From IH12 sp041987265 (GTDB taxonomy: Bacteria; Pseudomonadota; Alphaproteobacteria; Caulobacterales; Hyphomonadaceae): a stretch of 60,609 nt of DNA. Below are positions 26,644-35,573 of this stretch, in pieces. Both the position numbers and the translations under genes were made by a program. Each line of letters starts with the position of its first letter. Position 1 is the stretch's first letter. Under the pieces are notes generated by a model. That model worked only from the letters and a program-made list of their open reading frames with translations, was not told where the DNA came from and searched no databases. The stretch lies in the NCBI GenBank assembly GCA_041987265.1, contig JBHIWT010000001.1, positions 1 to 60,609 of the forward strand, given 5' to 3'.

Positions 26644-29600
26644 CTACTCCCAGTAATAAGGCTGGCGTTCGCGATCGCCCGTGACTTGCTCGTTCATGGT
26701 CGCAGCGTCGTACAGCCGGCCGTTGAGCATGACGTTGGCGATATCGTCCGAGTTGCGGATGTCATCCAGCGGGTTTGCGTTGAGGACGACGAGGTCAGCC
26801 AGCTTGCCCGACTCAAGCGTGCCGATATCGCCGATGAAACCAAGATGTTCAGCCGGAGCAACTGTCGCCGTGCGCAAGGCTTCGAGCGGCGTCATCCCGC
26901 CGCGTGCAAAGGACCACAGCTCCCAGTGCGCCGCGAGGCCTTCTTCCTGACCATGCGCGCCGATCGAGACCGGGACGCCGCGCTGGGCGAGTTTGCGCGC
27001 TTCCCGGGCGGCGTAGAGGTCCGCAAAGTCCTCTTCCGGCGCCTTGGTGCGCCGAACCGAACTGGGCTGCAGGATGTGCGGCGGGACGTGCCGCGAAAGG
27101 ATCGGGTGCGTCCAGACATCGGTATGATAACGCCAGTATGGATCTGCGGCGAGACCGCCATAGGTAACGACGAGCGTCGGCGTGTAGGCGGCCTTGGTCT
27201 GGCTGTAGAAGCTGAGCACGTCTTCGTAGAGCACGGCCTGCGGGAGATTGTGCTCGACACTGGAATTGCCGTCAGCGACGAGCGCGAGGTCCATGGTGAA
27301 GAGCGATGCGCCTTCTGCGACCACCAGCATGTCTTCCGCCTTGGCGGCGGCGACAACCTGTTGGCGTTGATCGCGGCGGGGCTGGTTGTAGTTCTTGATG
27401 GCGTGTGCGCCCTGCGCCTTCAGGCGTTGAATGTGGGCCAGCGCATCATCGTAGGACTGGATGTCGGCAAAGCCGAACCCCTTGGCGCCGTACACCACGT
27501 CCGCCGTGGAGAAGGTGCGTGGGCCGAGCAGCTTTCCGGTTCGCTGAAGCTCGGCTGCCGGGAACACGTGGCCGTAATAGTTGGACGGATCGAAGACCGT
27601 CGTGACGCCGAGCGCGAGATGGGCGATGGCCGACCAGTTCTGCTCGGGGATGATTTCGTTATCCCCCTGCGGGCCATGCGCGTGAGCGTCGATCAAGCCG
27701 GGAATGATGGTCTTGCCGGTCATGTCGATCTGGCGAATGTCCGCAGGGATGGTCGTGCTGGCCAGCGAACCGACAGTCGAAATGCGCGCGCCATCTATCA
27801 CGATCAAGCCGCTTTCGATTACCCCGCCATTTTCATCCGACATGGTGATGATGCGCGCGCCGGTGAGCGCAACCGTTCCAGAAGGCTTGTCGGCAGTGGC
27901 CGACATCGCGAGCGATACGCCTGCCTGTGGGGGTTCGTAGCCTGCCGCATCTTCCTCGCCCTCCTCCGTTTCGGGAGTGGGGGCTGATGGGATCATCTCC
28001 GCTATGCGCGCGGAATAGAGTGTCGGGCCAAGCGTCCAGTTGAGCTGCTCGCCGCCCGCTGACCAGCTGGCGTAGGTGGCGCCGCCTGCGCTCGCCCGAG
28101 TGACGGGCACCGCGGAGCCGCCCTTGCCCGACCCGAGATCCTGCGGCCCCGGTGTGAGCGGCATCACGTAGGCCGCAAAATTCTGGGTGAAGGCGACAGC
28201 GTCTCCGGCGGGGGCGACGAGATAATCAGAAACAAGCTCACCCGTGGCATGCTTGCGTTCAGCCTGCCCATTGAGATCGACACTGATCAGTGAGGCGTTG
28301 GTATCGTCCCGGATTGTCAGGAACACTCGATCGTTCGAAGCGCCGAAGTGCGGTGCAGCGCCGTCGTTGCGGATGCGTGCAATCTCACCACCATCAACAG
28401 GCACGCGGTAAACGCCAGGATTGTCCGACCACAAGTCTGAAAGGAGAAACCCACCGGACCCCTTCTCGAACACGATTGTTTCGCCATCCGGCGAGAAGCG
28501 CGGAACACGGTAGACGCCCGGCGTTTCCGTGACCGCGCGGTTGCGTGACCCATTCGGCCGCACAGTGCGGATCTGGCCCATTCCTGCATCGGTCCATTCA
28601 ACGTAGGCGATCGACGACCCGTCGTTAGAGAAAGAGGGGAAAAACTCCATCGCCGGACCGTTGCGGCGCGTCAGGCGACGCGGCGCGCCATCGGGAAGCT
28701 GCTTGATGTAAATCTTGCCAAGGGTTTCATAAGCAACGCGAGATCCGTCCGGCGAAACAGAAGCGAAGCGCGGCATCGATGTCTGGAACGTGTCAGGCGC
28801 GACTTCCACACTGGGTCGCGGCGGATCGATCACCGTGCGGGTGTCATCGACCGAGAACGGGATGACGCTGGTTTCGCCCTGGAGGTTCACCCGCCGGATC
28901 TTGCCGCCCGCCCAGAAGACCAGCCCGGATGAGTCCGGCAGCCAGTCCATGTTGGGATAGACGCCATGGACGGCCCAGGTCTCCTGCATGTCCTGGTCCA
29001 GCGCATCATAGAGCGTCGTGATTTCGCCCGAGGTCAGGTCCTTCAGGTGCAGTTTGGATTTGCCGCGCTCGCGTCGAACGAATGCCAGCCAGCGGCCATC
29101 CGGTGATGGTTCCGGCCGCACGGAGCCTCCTGCTCCCGAAACAGCGCGTGTGACTTCACCGGTAGCGAGATCGTAACGCTCGATCGCAAAGATAGTCTGG
29201 TTGGAGTCCTGGGCGTAGATGAAGGTATTTCCGCCCGACACGTTGCGCGTGTAATAGACTGCGGCGCCGTCCGGCGAGAATACGGGTTCGCCGAGTTCCT
29301 TCTGCAGGGATTCACTCGCCCGCTTCACAAGCTGGACGCCATCGCCGCCGCCGAGGTGGTACATCCAGATTTCACCGGTGCCGAGCGAGCGCTGGGTGGT
29401 GAAGTGCTTGCGCGCAGCGATGTATTTTCCATCGGGACTCCAGGCCGGCGCATTCAGTAGCCGGAAGCTCTCATCTGTCAGCGCGACCTTTCCCGTACCA
29501 TCCGTGTTCATGATCCAGATATTGTCGCCGCCGCCGCGATCGCTGGTGAAGGCAATGCGCGAACCATCGGGCGAAAAGCGCGGTTGCATCTCGAACGGCA

Positions 29601-29859
29601 GGCCTTCGGCGATACGCGTCGCCTGGCCGCCGGTAATGGGAAGCGTGTAGATGTCGCCGAGCAGGTCGAATGCGATCGTCTGACCATCCGGACTGACGTC
29701 GACATTCATCCACGTACCTTCGTCGACCCGAATGAGGATTTCGCGCGTGTCCAGCGGCGGCGCAGCAACGTCCCATTTCTGCTGTCCGCCCTCCTGCGCA
29801 TGCGCGGACAACGCCAGCACCGAAGCTGCGAGAACCAGAAGAGTGTTTTGAATGCGCAT
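26644..29859 (-). CDS. Secreted TolB-propeller/amidohydrolase fusion
   Basis: A 1071-aa protein. Start ATG 29859 gives a signal peptide (MRIQNTLLVLAASVLALSAHAQ). Residues about 40-640 contain repeated TolB/PD40 blades (FSPDGSRIAFTSDRGG, FSPDGETIVFE, WSPDGKYIAA). Residues about 670-1070 are an amidohydrolase with metal motif PGLIDAHAHG and a C-terminal LADLVVLNANPLDDI. Such fusions are putative periplasmic peptidases or dipeptidases; the substrate is unknown. The gene end is 21 bases from that of the membrane-bound regulator. Confidence 0.85.
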   Translation of the reverse strand: MRIQNTLLVLAASVLALSAHAQEGGQQKWDVAAPPLDTREILIRVDEGTWMNVDVSPDGQTIAFDLLGDIYTLPITGGQATRIAEGLPFEMQPRFSPDGSRIAFTSDRGGGDNIWIMNTDGTGKVALTDESFRLLNAPAWSPDGKYIAARKHFTTQRSLGTGEIWMYHLGGGDGVQLVKRASESLQKELGEPVFSPDGAAVYYTRNVSGGNTFIYAQDSNQTIFAIERYDLATGEVTRAVSGAGGSVRPEPSPDGRWLAFVRRERGKSKLHLKDLTSGEITTLYDALDQDMQETWAVHGVYPNMDWLPDSSGLVFWAGGKIRRVNLQGETSVIPFSVDDTRTVIDPPRPSVEVAPDTFQTSMPRFASVSPDGSRVAYETLGKIYIKQLPDGAPRRLTRRNGPAMEFFPSFSNDGSSIAYVEWTDAGMGQIRTVRPNGSRNRAVTETPGVYRVPRFSPDGETIVFEKGSGGFLLSDLWSDNPGVYRVPVDGGEIARIRNDGAAPHFGASNDRVFLTIRDDTNASLISVDLNGQAERKHATGELVSDYLVAPAGDAVAFTQNFAAYVMPLTPGPQDLGSGKGGSAVPVTRASAGGATYASWSAGGEQLNWTLGPTLYSARIAEMIPSAPTPETEEGEEDAAGYEPPQAGVSLAMSATADKPSGTVALTGARIITMSDENGGVIESGLIVIDGARISTVGSLASTTIPADIRQIDMTGKTIIPGLIDAHAHGPQGDNEIIPEQNWSAIAHLALGVTTVFDPSNYYGHVFPAAELQRTGKLLGPRTFSTADVVYGAKGFGFADIQSYDDALAHIQRLKAQGAHAIKNYNQPRRDQRQQVVAAAKAEDMLVVAEGASLFTMDLALVADGNSSVEHNLPQAVLYEDVLSFYSQTKAAYTPTLVVTYGGLAADPYWRYHTDVWTHPILSRHVPPHILQPSSVRRTKAPEEDFADLYAAREARKLAQRGVPVSIGAHGQEEGLAAHWELWSFARGGMTPLEALRTATVAPAEHLGFIGDIGTLESGKLADLVVLNANPLDDIRNSDDIANVMLNGRLYDAATMNEQVTGDRERQPYYWE

Positions 29860-29988
29860 GCCCGCCCGCCACGTCTGATTGAAACCCGAGCATAGATCGA
29901 GATGTGCCGCTGGCAATCCGAAGCCCGGAGCGAGCTGGACACGTGTTCGCCTAACAGGAGACTGGCTGGATCTGGCCGAGCGGCGAGA

Positions 29989-31473
29989 TCAGTCCGCCAG
30001 CCCGCCCATGGCGAGATATTTGAGTTCCTGGAAATCGCTGAGGCCGTAACGCGAGCCCTCGCGTCCCATGCCGCTCTCCTTCATGCCTCCGAACGGGGCC
30101 GAGTGGTTGGACACGATCCCTTCATTGAGGCCGACCATCCCGTATTCAAGCGCTTCGCCGATGCGCCAGGCGCGATCGTAACTGCGGGTCCAGAAATAGG
30201 CGGCGAGACCGTAAGGCGTATCGTTGGCGATCCGGATCGCTTCCTCATCGGACGTAAAGGTGATGACTGGGGCGACCGGGCCGAAAATTTCCGTTGATAT
30301 GATCGGTGCGCCCGCACCCACATTGCCAAGCAGCGTCGGGACATAGCCTGCGCCGTCGAGCGCCGTCTCGCCGCCTACGATCACATCTGCGCCCTGTTCC
30401 CTCGTCGCCGCGACCAACTCGGCGACACGGTCGACCGCGCCTCGGCGGATCATCGGGCCGATCTCGACACCGTCGTCACGGCCGTCACCCAGTCTCATCG
30501 CCTGCGCCCGCTCTGCGAGCCGGGATGTGAAAGCATCCGCAACATCTGCGTGAACGAGAAAACGGTTGGCGCTGATGCAGGTCTGGCCGGCATTGCGGAA
30601 TTTCGACATGACGGCGCCCGCGATGACCGCGTCGAGATCGGCGTCTTCGAAAACGATGAACGGTGCGTTCCCGCCGAGTTCGAGAGACAGCCGCTTGAGG
30701 CCGTCCGACGCCTGGCGCATCAGCAATTTTCCAACCCGGGTCGATCCGGTGAAGGAAATCTTGCGCACCTTTTCTGCGCTCACCAGCGCGGCGGCGACAT
30801 CCGCCGGCGACTTGCAGGTGACGACCGTGAAAAGGTCACCGGGCAAGCCGGCGTCTTCGGCGAGGATCTGCAGCGCCAGCGCAGACAGCGGCGTATCTTC
30901 AGCCGGCTTGAGGACGACCGCGCATCCGGCCGCGAGAGCGGGCGCGACCTTCCGCGTAATCATGCCGCTCGGAAAGTTCCACGGCGTCAGCGCGGCGACA
31001 ACGCCTACCGGCTGCTTCAGCACCAGCATGCGCCGGTTGCCGGCGTTGCTGGGGACAATGTCGCCATAAGCGCGAACTGCCTCCTCGGCGAACCATTTGA
31101 GGTAGTCGGCTCCGAAAAGGATTTCGGTTCGGGCCTCGGCGACAGGCTTGCCCTGTTCCAGCGTCAGCAGGAAAGCCAGCGCTTCGATATTCTCGATAAT
31201 GAGAGAGCGCCAGCGGTGGAGAAAGTCTGATCGGGAATGGGCGGTGGCCCGCGCCCATGCCGGCATTGCGGTTGCCGCGCGTTCCACAGCGGCGAGCGCA
31301 TCTTCAGGTGTACCATCCGCGACCTCGGCGATCACCTCGCCGTTCAGCGGATTAGTGACCGCAAAGCGGCCGGAGGCTTTCTCCGGCGGGAAACGCCCGG
31401 ATATCCGGACCAGTAGGTCCTGCGCCGCCTGAGCGGCTGTCCTGCGCGTCGTCTCGCTGTCTGCTGCACTCAT
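29989..31473 (-). CDS. NAD(P)-dependent succinate-semialdehyde dehydrogenase-like ALDH
   Basis: The 494-aa aldehyde dehydrogenase has cofactor loop FTGSTRVGK, general base Glu in LELGGNAP and catalytic Cys in NAGQTCISANRF. It is closest in pattern to GabD (SSADH) rather than betaine-aldehyde enzymes. It is divergent from the M20 deacetylase of the ectoine-like cassette, so aspartate semialdehyde or a related aldehyde is a possible in vivo substrate. A second, shorter ALDH ends the cassette at 35574. Confidence 0.88.
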   Translation of the reverse strand: MSAADSETTRRTAAQAAQDLLVRISGRFPPEKASGRFAVTNPLNGEVIAEVADGTPEDALAAVERAATAMPAWARATAHSRSDFLHRWRSLIIENIEALAFLLTLEQGKPVAEARTEILFGADYLKWFAEEAVRAYGDIVPSNAGNRRMLVLKQPVGVVAALTPWNFPSGMITRKVAPALAAGCAVVLKPAEDTPLSALALQILAEDAGLPGDLFTVVTCKSPADVAAALVSAEKVRKISFTGSTRVGKLLMRQASDGLKRLSLELGGNAPFIVFEDADLDAVIAGAVMSKFRNAGQTCISANRFLVHADVADAFTSRLAERAQAMRLGDGRDDGVEIGPMIRRGAVDRVAELVAATREQGADVIVGGETALDGAGYVPTLLGNVGAGAPIISTEIFGPVAPVITFTSDEEAIRIANDTPYGLAAYFWTRSYDRAWRIGEALEYGMVGLNEGIVSNHSAPFGGMKESGMGREGSRYGLSDFQELKYLAMGGLAD

Positions 31474-31844
31474 CTTACGCCCATCTGTTTGGTTGCCTGG
31501 CGCCCACGTTTTGCCCTGTCAGGGGGATCGTCAACCTATGCGGCTTGAGCCCAGCTGACGGCGCGAATCGCGGTTCAGCCGCAGAAACGGTTTGCAGCCG
31601 CCTCCTACCCCCGGTTTGGCGCCAAATCTTGCGCAATCGGGCCAAAAACCGCCAACGGCTTGGGCAATTTTGTATTGTCGAAAGTCGACATCCGCGCGGT
31701 AACCAACGGTCGATGAACCAGGCGCCAGTGTCTGCCCATGATCGCTGGCGTGGTGACGGCTTGCTCTATCGATTTCCGGCCCCGTTCCCGGACACTCACA
31801 ACGGTATCGGAAGGGGTGACCTGTGTGATACCCCTTGGGGCGTC
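31474..31844. promoter_or_regulatory. Divergent control region of the ectoine-like cassette
   Basis: This 371-base gap separates the divergent SSADH and M20 genes. It has two perfect palindromes: TTTGGCGCCAAA at 31615-31626 and TGTCGA-AAG-TCGACA at 31676-31690. Either could be an operator for a regulator outside the window. The M20 frame is open upstream to 31545, but that stretch has no protein-like character. Confidence 0.45.
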
Positions 31845-33059
31845 ATGGTGAGTTTTTCCAGCCCTTCTGATTCTTCAAACAAAGGCGGATGGTCCGCGCT
31901 GATCGACGATGCGCAGTCTTTCCGCCGCGACCTTCACGCCGCGCCTGAACTGCCATGGAAGGAGGTCAAGACCGCCGAGGCGATCCGCGCGCGACTGGAT
32001 GCGCTGGGGATCGAATGGCGCGCGTGCGCCGGAACCGGAACGATCGGCTATCTGGCGAAGTCGGCGCCCGGGCGCCGGATCGCGCTACGCGGCGATATCG
32101 ACGCCCTGCCCATCGTGGAACAGACCAACCATGACTGGCGTTCGCAACACGAGGGCTGCATGCATGCATGCGGTCATGACGGCCATACCGCGACGCTGAT
32201 GGCGGCGGCGACCTGGCTGAAATCCCATGAGGACGCCCTGCCTGGTCCGGTAACACTGTTGTTCCAGCCTGCCGAAGAAGGCGGGCACGGAGCCAAGAAG
32301 ATGATTGAAGACGGTGCGCTGGAAAACATCGACGTGGTGTTCGGCTGGCACAACTGGCCGGCTATCCCGTTCGGACAGGCTGTCTGTCCCGACGGCGCGA
32401 TCATGGCGGGCAACGGCACTTTCAACATCACCGTCAAGGGCGCGGGCGGTCACGCAAGCCAGCCGGAACTGGTGCGCGATCCGGTGCTGGCTGCTGCTGC
32501 GATCACGATGGCGCTGCAACAGATCGTTGCGCGGCGGGTGTCGCCGCAACGGTCCGTGGTTGTAAGCGTGTCGTCGATAGACGCGCCGAGTTATGACACG
32601 ATCGTGCCCGAACAGGCGAAGATCGGCGGCAGTATCCGCATCACCGATCCCGACGACCGCGACTTCGTAAACGGCCTGATCGAGCAGATCGCACGCGATG
32701 TGGGCGCAGCCTATGGTGTTGAAGCCACTACCGAGATCATCCGCCGCTACGATGCAACCATCAATCACGCGGACGCCGCGGCCGAAATGCGATCGGCGCT
32801 GAGCGACGAGCTTGGCGCAGACTGGCTATCGACCGAAACGGCGACCCCGATCATGGCCTCTGAGGATTTCAGCTACTACCTCAAGGAAAAGCCCGGCGCC
32901 TTCGCGTTGATCGGAGCAGATGACGGCAACGATCATGACGAGCCGTGCCACAGCCCCCGCTATGACTTCAATGACCGGCTGATCCCTGTCGTGACGCGGT
33001 TGTACGCGCGTCTGGCCGGGGCGCCGCTACCCAATTCCGGAGAAGCCGACACAGGCTGA
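31845..33059 (+). CDS. M20 amidohydrolase, candidate N-acetyl-diaminobutyrate deacetylase (DoeB2-like)
   Basis: A 404-aa M20-family zinc amidohydrolase. Metal and catalytic motifs are RGDIDALPI, HACGHDGHTA, PAEEGGHGAKKM and a C-terminal EDFSYY. Start ATG 31845 begins MVSFSS and follows a G-rich stretch. Next to an M24 hydrolase and an EctB-type transaminase, the best role is removal of the acetyl group from N-acetyl-2,4-diaminobutyrate made from ectoine. A general N-acyl amino acid hydrolase remains possible. Confidence 0.75.
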   Translation: MVSFSSPSDSSNKGGWSALIDDAQSFRRDLHAAPELPWKEVKTAEAIRARLDALGIEWRACAGTGTIGYLAKSAPGRRIALRGDIDALPIVEQTNHDWRSQHEGCMHACGHDGHTATLMAAATWLKSHEDALPGPVTLLFQPAEEGGHGAKKMIEDGALENIDVVFGWHNWPAIPFGQAVCPDGAIMAGNGTFNITVKGAGGHASQPELVRDPVLAAAAITMALQQIVARRVSPQRSVVVSVSSIDAPSYDTIVPEQAKIGGSIRITDPDDRDFVNGLIEQIARDVGAAYGVEATTEIIRRYDATINHADAAAEMRSALSDELGADWLSTETATPIMASEDFSYYLKEKPGAFALIGADDGNDHDEPCHSPRYDFNDRLIPVVTRLYARLAGAPLPNSGEADTG

Positions 33060-33087
33060 TCGCCACACAGCAAAGGAGCCAGACGGC

Positions 33088-34320
33088 ATGATGGAAGTAT
33101 TCGACCAGTGGGAATCCGAAGTTCGCGGCTATTCACGCGCCTACCCGACTGTGTTTGTTTCTGCTTCCAATGCCAGACAGGTCGATGAGGCTGGAAAGTC
33201 TTATATCGACTTCTTCGCAGGCGCCGGCGTCCTGAACTTCGGCCACAACAACGACAAGATGAAGGCGGCGATGATCGCCTTTCTTGAGGCCGATGGCGTC
33301 GCTCACAGCCTCGACATGGCGACCGCGCCCAAGCGCGATTTCATGCAGGCCTTCGTGGATACGATTCAGAAGCCGCGCGGCTGGAACTACAAGATGCAGT
33401 TCATGGGGCCGACCGGCACCAACGCCGTGGAAGCTGCGCTGAAGATTGCACGACGGGCGACCGGACGGCGGAACATCATCGCCTTCTCTGGCGGCTTTCA
33501 CGGAATGACGTTGGGCTCTCTTGCCTGCACGGCAAACTCCTACTTTCGCAACGCCGCAGGCGTCCCGCTCAGCGATGTCACGCGATTGCCGTATGGCGCG
33601 TCGATGGAGGAATTCTCGGCGCTGATGGACGACCCGTCTTCAGGTATCGAAATGCCGGCCGGGATCATGGTCGAGCCGATCCAGGCCGAAGGCGGCGTCA
33701 ATGTCGCCACGGAAGAATGGCTGCACAGCGTGCAGGCGTTTGCGAGGAAAATCGGCGCGCTGTTGATCTTTGATGACATCCAGGCCGGGTGCGGCCGCAC
33801 CGGCAGTTATTTCAGCTTCGACGGCATGGGACTTGATCCGGATGTGATTACGCTCGCCAAGGGAATTGGCGGATACGGAACGCCGCTTGCGATGAACCTC
33901 ACCAAGCCGGAACATGACAAACACTGGTCGCCCGGCGAACATACCGGCACGTTCCGCGGGCAAGGTCTGTCGTTCGTCGCCGGGCGCGAAGCGCTGCGCT
34001 ATTTTGAGGACGACACGTTTTCCAAGGACGTCGTTCGCAAGGGCGAGATCATGCGCTCGCGCCTGCACGACATGGCGAGCGCCGGATCGAACGCTTGGGA
34101 AGTCCGCGGCAAGGGCATGATGCAGGCGATCGATGTTGTGGACGGCGCCTTCGCCAAGGAGGTCGCGGCGACGAGTTTTAAGAACGGGCTGCTGGTCGGC
34201 CCCTGCGGGTCCGGCGGTCGCGTTGTCAAACTGATCCCGCCGCTAACCATCCCGGATGAAGATCTCGTCGAAGGTCTCGATATCCTTGAAGCAGCCATCA
34301 AGTCAGCCGGAGCCAGCTAG
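33088..34320 (+). CDS. Diaminobutyrate-type class III aminotransferase, EctB family
   Basis: A 410-aa PLP enzyme closely following EctB: ESEVRGYSRAYPTVF, IDFFAGAGVLNFGHNN, GPTGTNAVEAALK, DDIQAGCGRTG and PLP-lysine in ITLAKGIGGYG. EctB interconverts aspartate semialdehyde and 2,4-diaminobutyrate. No ectA or ectC is present, and hydrolase genes surround it, so it probably runs in the degradative direction where DoeD normally acts. The stop codon abuts the next start (TAGATG). Confidence 0.85.
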   Translation: MMEVFDQWESEVRGYSRAYPTVFVSASNARQVDEAGKSYIDFFAGAGVLNFGHNNDKMKAAMIAFLEADGVAHSLDMATAPKRDFMQAFVDTIQKPRGWNYKMQFMGPTGTNAVEAALKIARRATGRRNIIAFSGGFHGMTLGSLACTANSYFRNAAGVPLSDVTRLPYGASMEEFSALMDDPSSGIEMPAGIMVEPIQAEGGVNVATEEWLHSVQAFARKIGALLIFDDIQAGCGRTGSYFSFDGMGLDPDVITLAKGIGGYGTPLAMNLTKPEHDKHWSPGEHTGTFRGQGLSFVAGREALRYFEDDTFSKDVVRKGEIMRSRLHDMASAGSNAWEVRGKGMMQAIDVVDGAFAKEVAATSFKNGLLVGPCGSGGRVVKLIPPLTIPDEDLVEGLDILEAAIKSAGAS

Positions 34321-35559
34321 ATGAGACGTCGCGACGACATGACCTTCCCGCCGGAAGAGTATGAGCGGCGGATCTCCGAACTGCGGGAGCGAATGAAGGA
34401 CCGGCTGCTCGACGCCGTCATCATCTCCGACCCTGAAAACATCATGTACCTGACGGATTACCAGACCACCGGGTATTCCTTCTTCCAGGCGATCGTCGTG
34501 CCGCAGGACGGCCAGTGCTGGATGGTGACGCGCAAGCTGGAAGAATCCAACGTCCATGCACGCACATGGGTGGAGCTGACGCGTCCATTCAAGGATACCG
34601 GCGACGCGATCCAGACGCTCGTGGATTCACTCTCCGAGTTCGGCCTCGCAAAGGGCACAGTCGGCTACGAACGCAATTCCTACTTCCTGCCGGCCTACCA
34701 GCAAGACCGCATCCGGGGTCTCTTCACGCAAGGCCGCCTGATTGACTGCTTCGGGATCGTTGAGGAGGGGCGGCTGTGCAAATCGGACGTCGAAATCCAG
34801 GCCATGAAGAAAGCGGCCGCGGCGACTGAAGCCGGAATGCGAGCAGGGATCGACGCGGTGGAGGTCGGCGTATCGGAGAACGAAATCGGCGCTGCGATCT
34901 CCGCCGCGATGTTCCGCGCCGGCGGCGAACCGCCCGCCGTCATGCCCTATGTCACGTCCGGCCCGCGCACGATGATCGGACACGCGACATGGGAGGGCCG
35001 CAAGGTCGAGGCTGGCGATCATGTCTTTCTGGAGGTTGGCGGCTGTTTCCGGCGTTATCATGCAGCAATGATGCGGACGATCACGATCGGCGAGATTTCG
35101 TCGGAGATGGAAAACGCCGAGTACAAGATGCTTCAGGCGCTGGAACAGCTGCACAAGGAGATCCACCCTGGGCTGACCGTTTCCGATGCCGACAAGATCG
35201 CGCGGGACATTATCGCTTCAGGCTCGCACGGCGGCGAGCTGATCACGCGGTCGGGCTATTCTATCGGCATCGCCTTCCCGCCAAGCTGGGATGAAGGCTA
35301 CATCCTCTCGTTGATGCAAGGCGACCCGACACCGTTCAAGGTCGGCATGACTTTTCACCTTATCCCGTGGGTGTGGGGCGTCGACGGCAAGCAGACGGTT
35401 GGAATTTCTGACACCATCCACGTCACCAAGACCGGATGTGAATCGTTCTTCTCGCTGGATCGCGAATTTGTTCGCAAGCCCGCGCCCGCCAAAAAGTCCG
35501 GCAAGAGATCGGGCGGCGCCAAACCATCAAGCAACGGGCACGCCGTTTCGGCGTCCTGA
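34321..35559 (+). CDS. M24-family hydrolase, candidate ectoine hydrolase (DoeA-like)
   Basis: A 412-aa creatinase/aminopeptidase-P-fold protein with an N-terminal creatinase domain (about 1-165: IISDPENIMYLTDYQTTGY) and a pita-bread domain (about 170-385). Several usual metal residues are changed, as is typical for DoeA/EutD and creatinase: GDHVFLEVGG, GHATWEG, MTFHLIPWVWG. GGAG lies eight bases before ATG 34321. Ring opening of ectoine is inferred from family and neighbours. The C-terminus is a Lys/Ser-rich tail. Confidence 0.78.
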   Translation: MRRRDDMTFPPEEYERRISELRERMKDRLLDAVIISDPENIMYLTDYQTTGYSFFQAIVVPQDGQCWMVTRKLEESNVHARTWVELTRPFKDTGDAIQTLVDSLSEFGLAKGTVGYERNSYFLPAYQQDRIRGLFTQGRLIDCFGIVEEGRLCKSDVEIQAMKKAAAATEAGMRAGIDAVEVGVSENEIGAAISAAMFRAGGEPPAVMPYVTSGPRTMIGHATWEGRKVEAGDHVFLEVGGCFRRYHAAMMRTITIGEISSEMENAEYKMLQALEQLHKEIHPGLTVSDADKIARDIIASGSHGGELITRSGYSIGIAFPPSWDEGYILSLMQGDPTPFKVGMTFHLIPWVWGVDGKQTVGISDTIHVTKTGCESFFSLDREFVRKPAPAKKSGKRSGGAKPSSNGHAVSAS

Positions 35560-35573
35560 AGGAGCACATCGAC

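Noticed and set aside
26686..27987. 433-aa plus-strand open frame within the amidohydrolase gene
   Set aside because: The minus strand has conserved amidohydrolase motifs here; the plus frame has none.
33088..34320. Ectoine biosynthesis (ectB) assignment
   Set aside because: No ectA, ectC or ask_ect nearby; the surrounding hydrolases and dehydrogenases point to catabolism.
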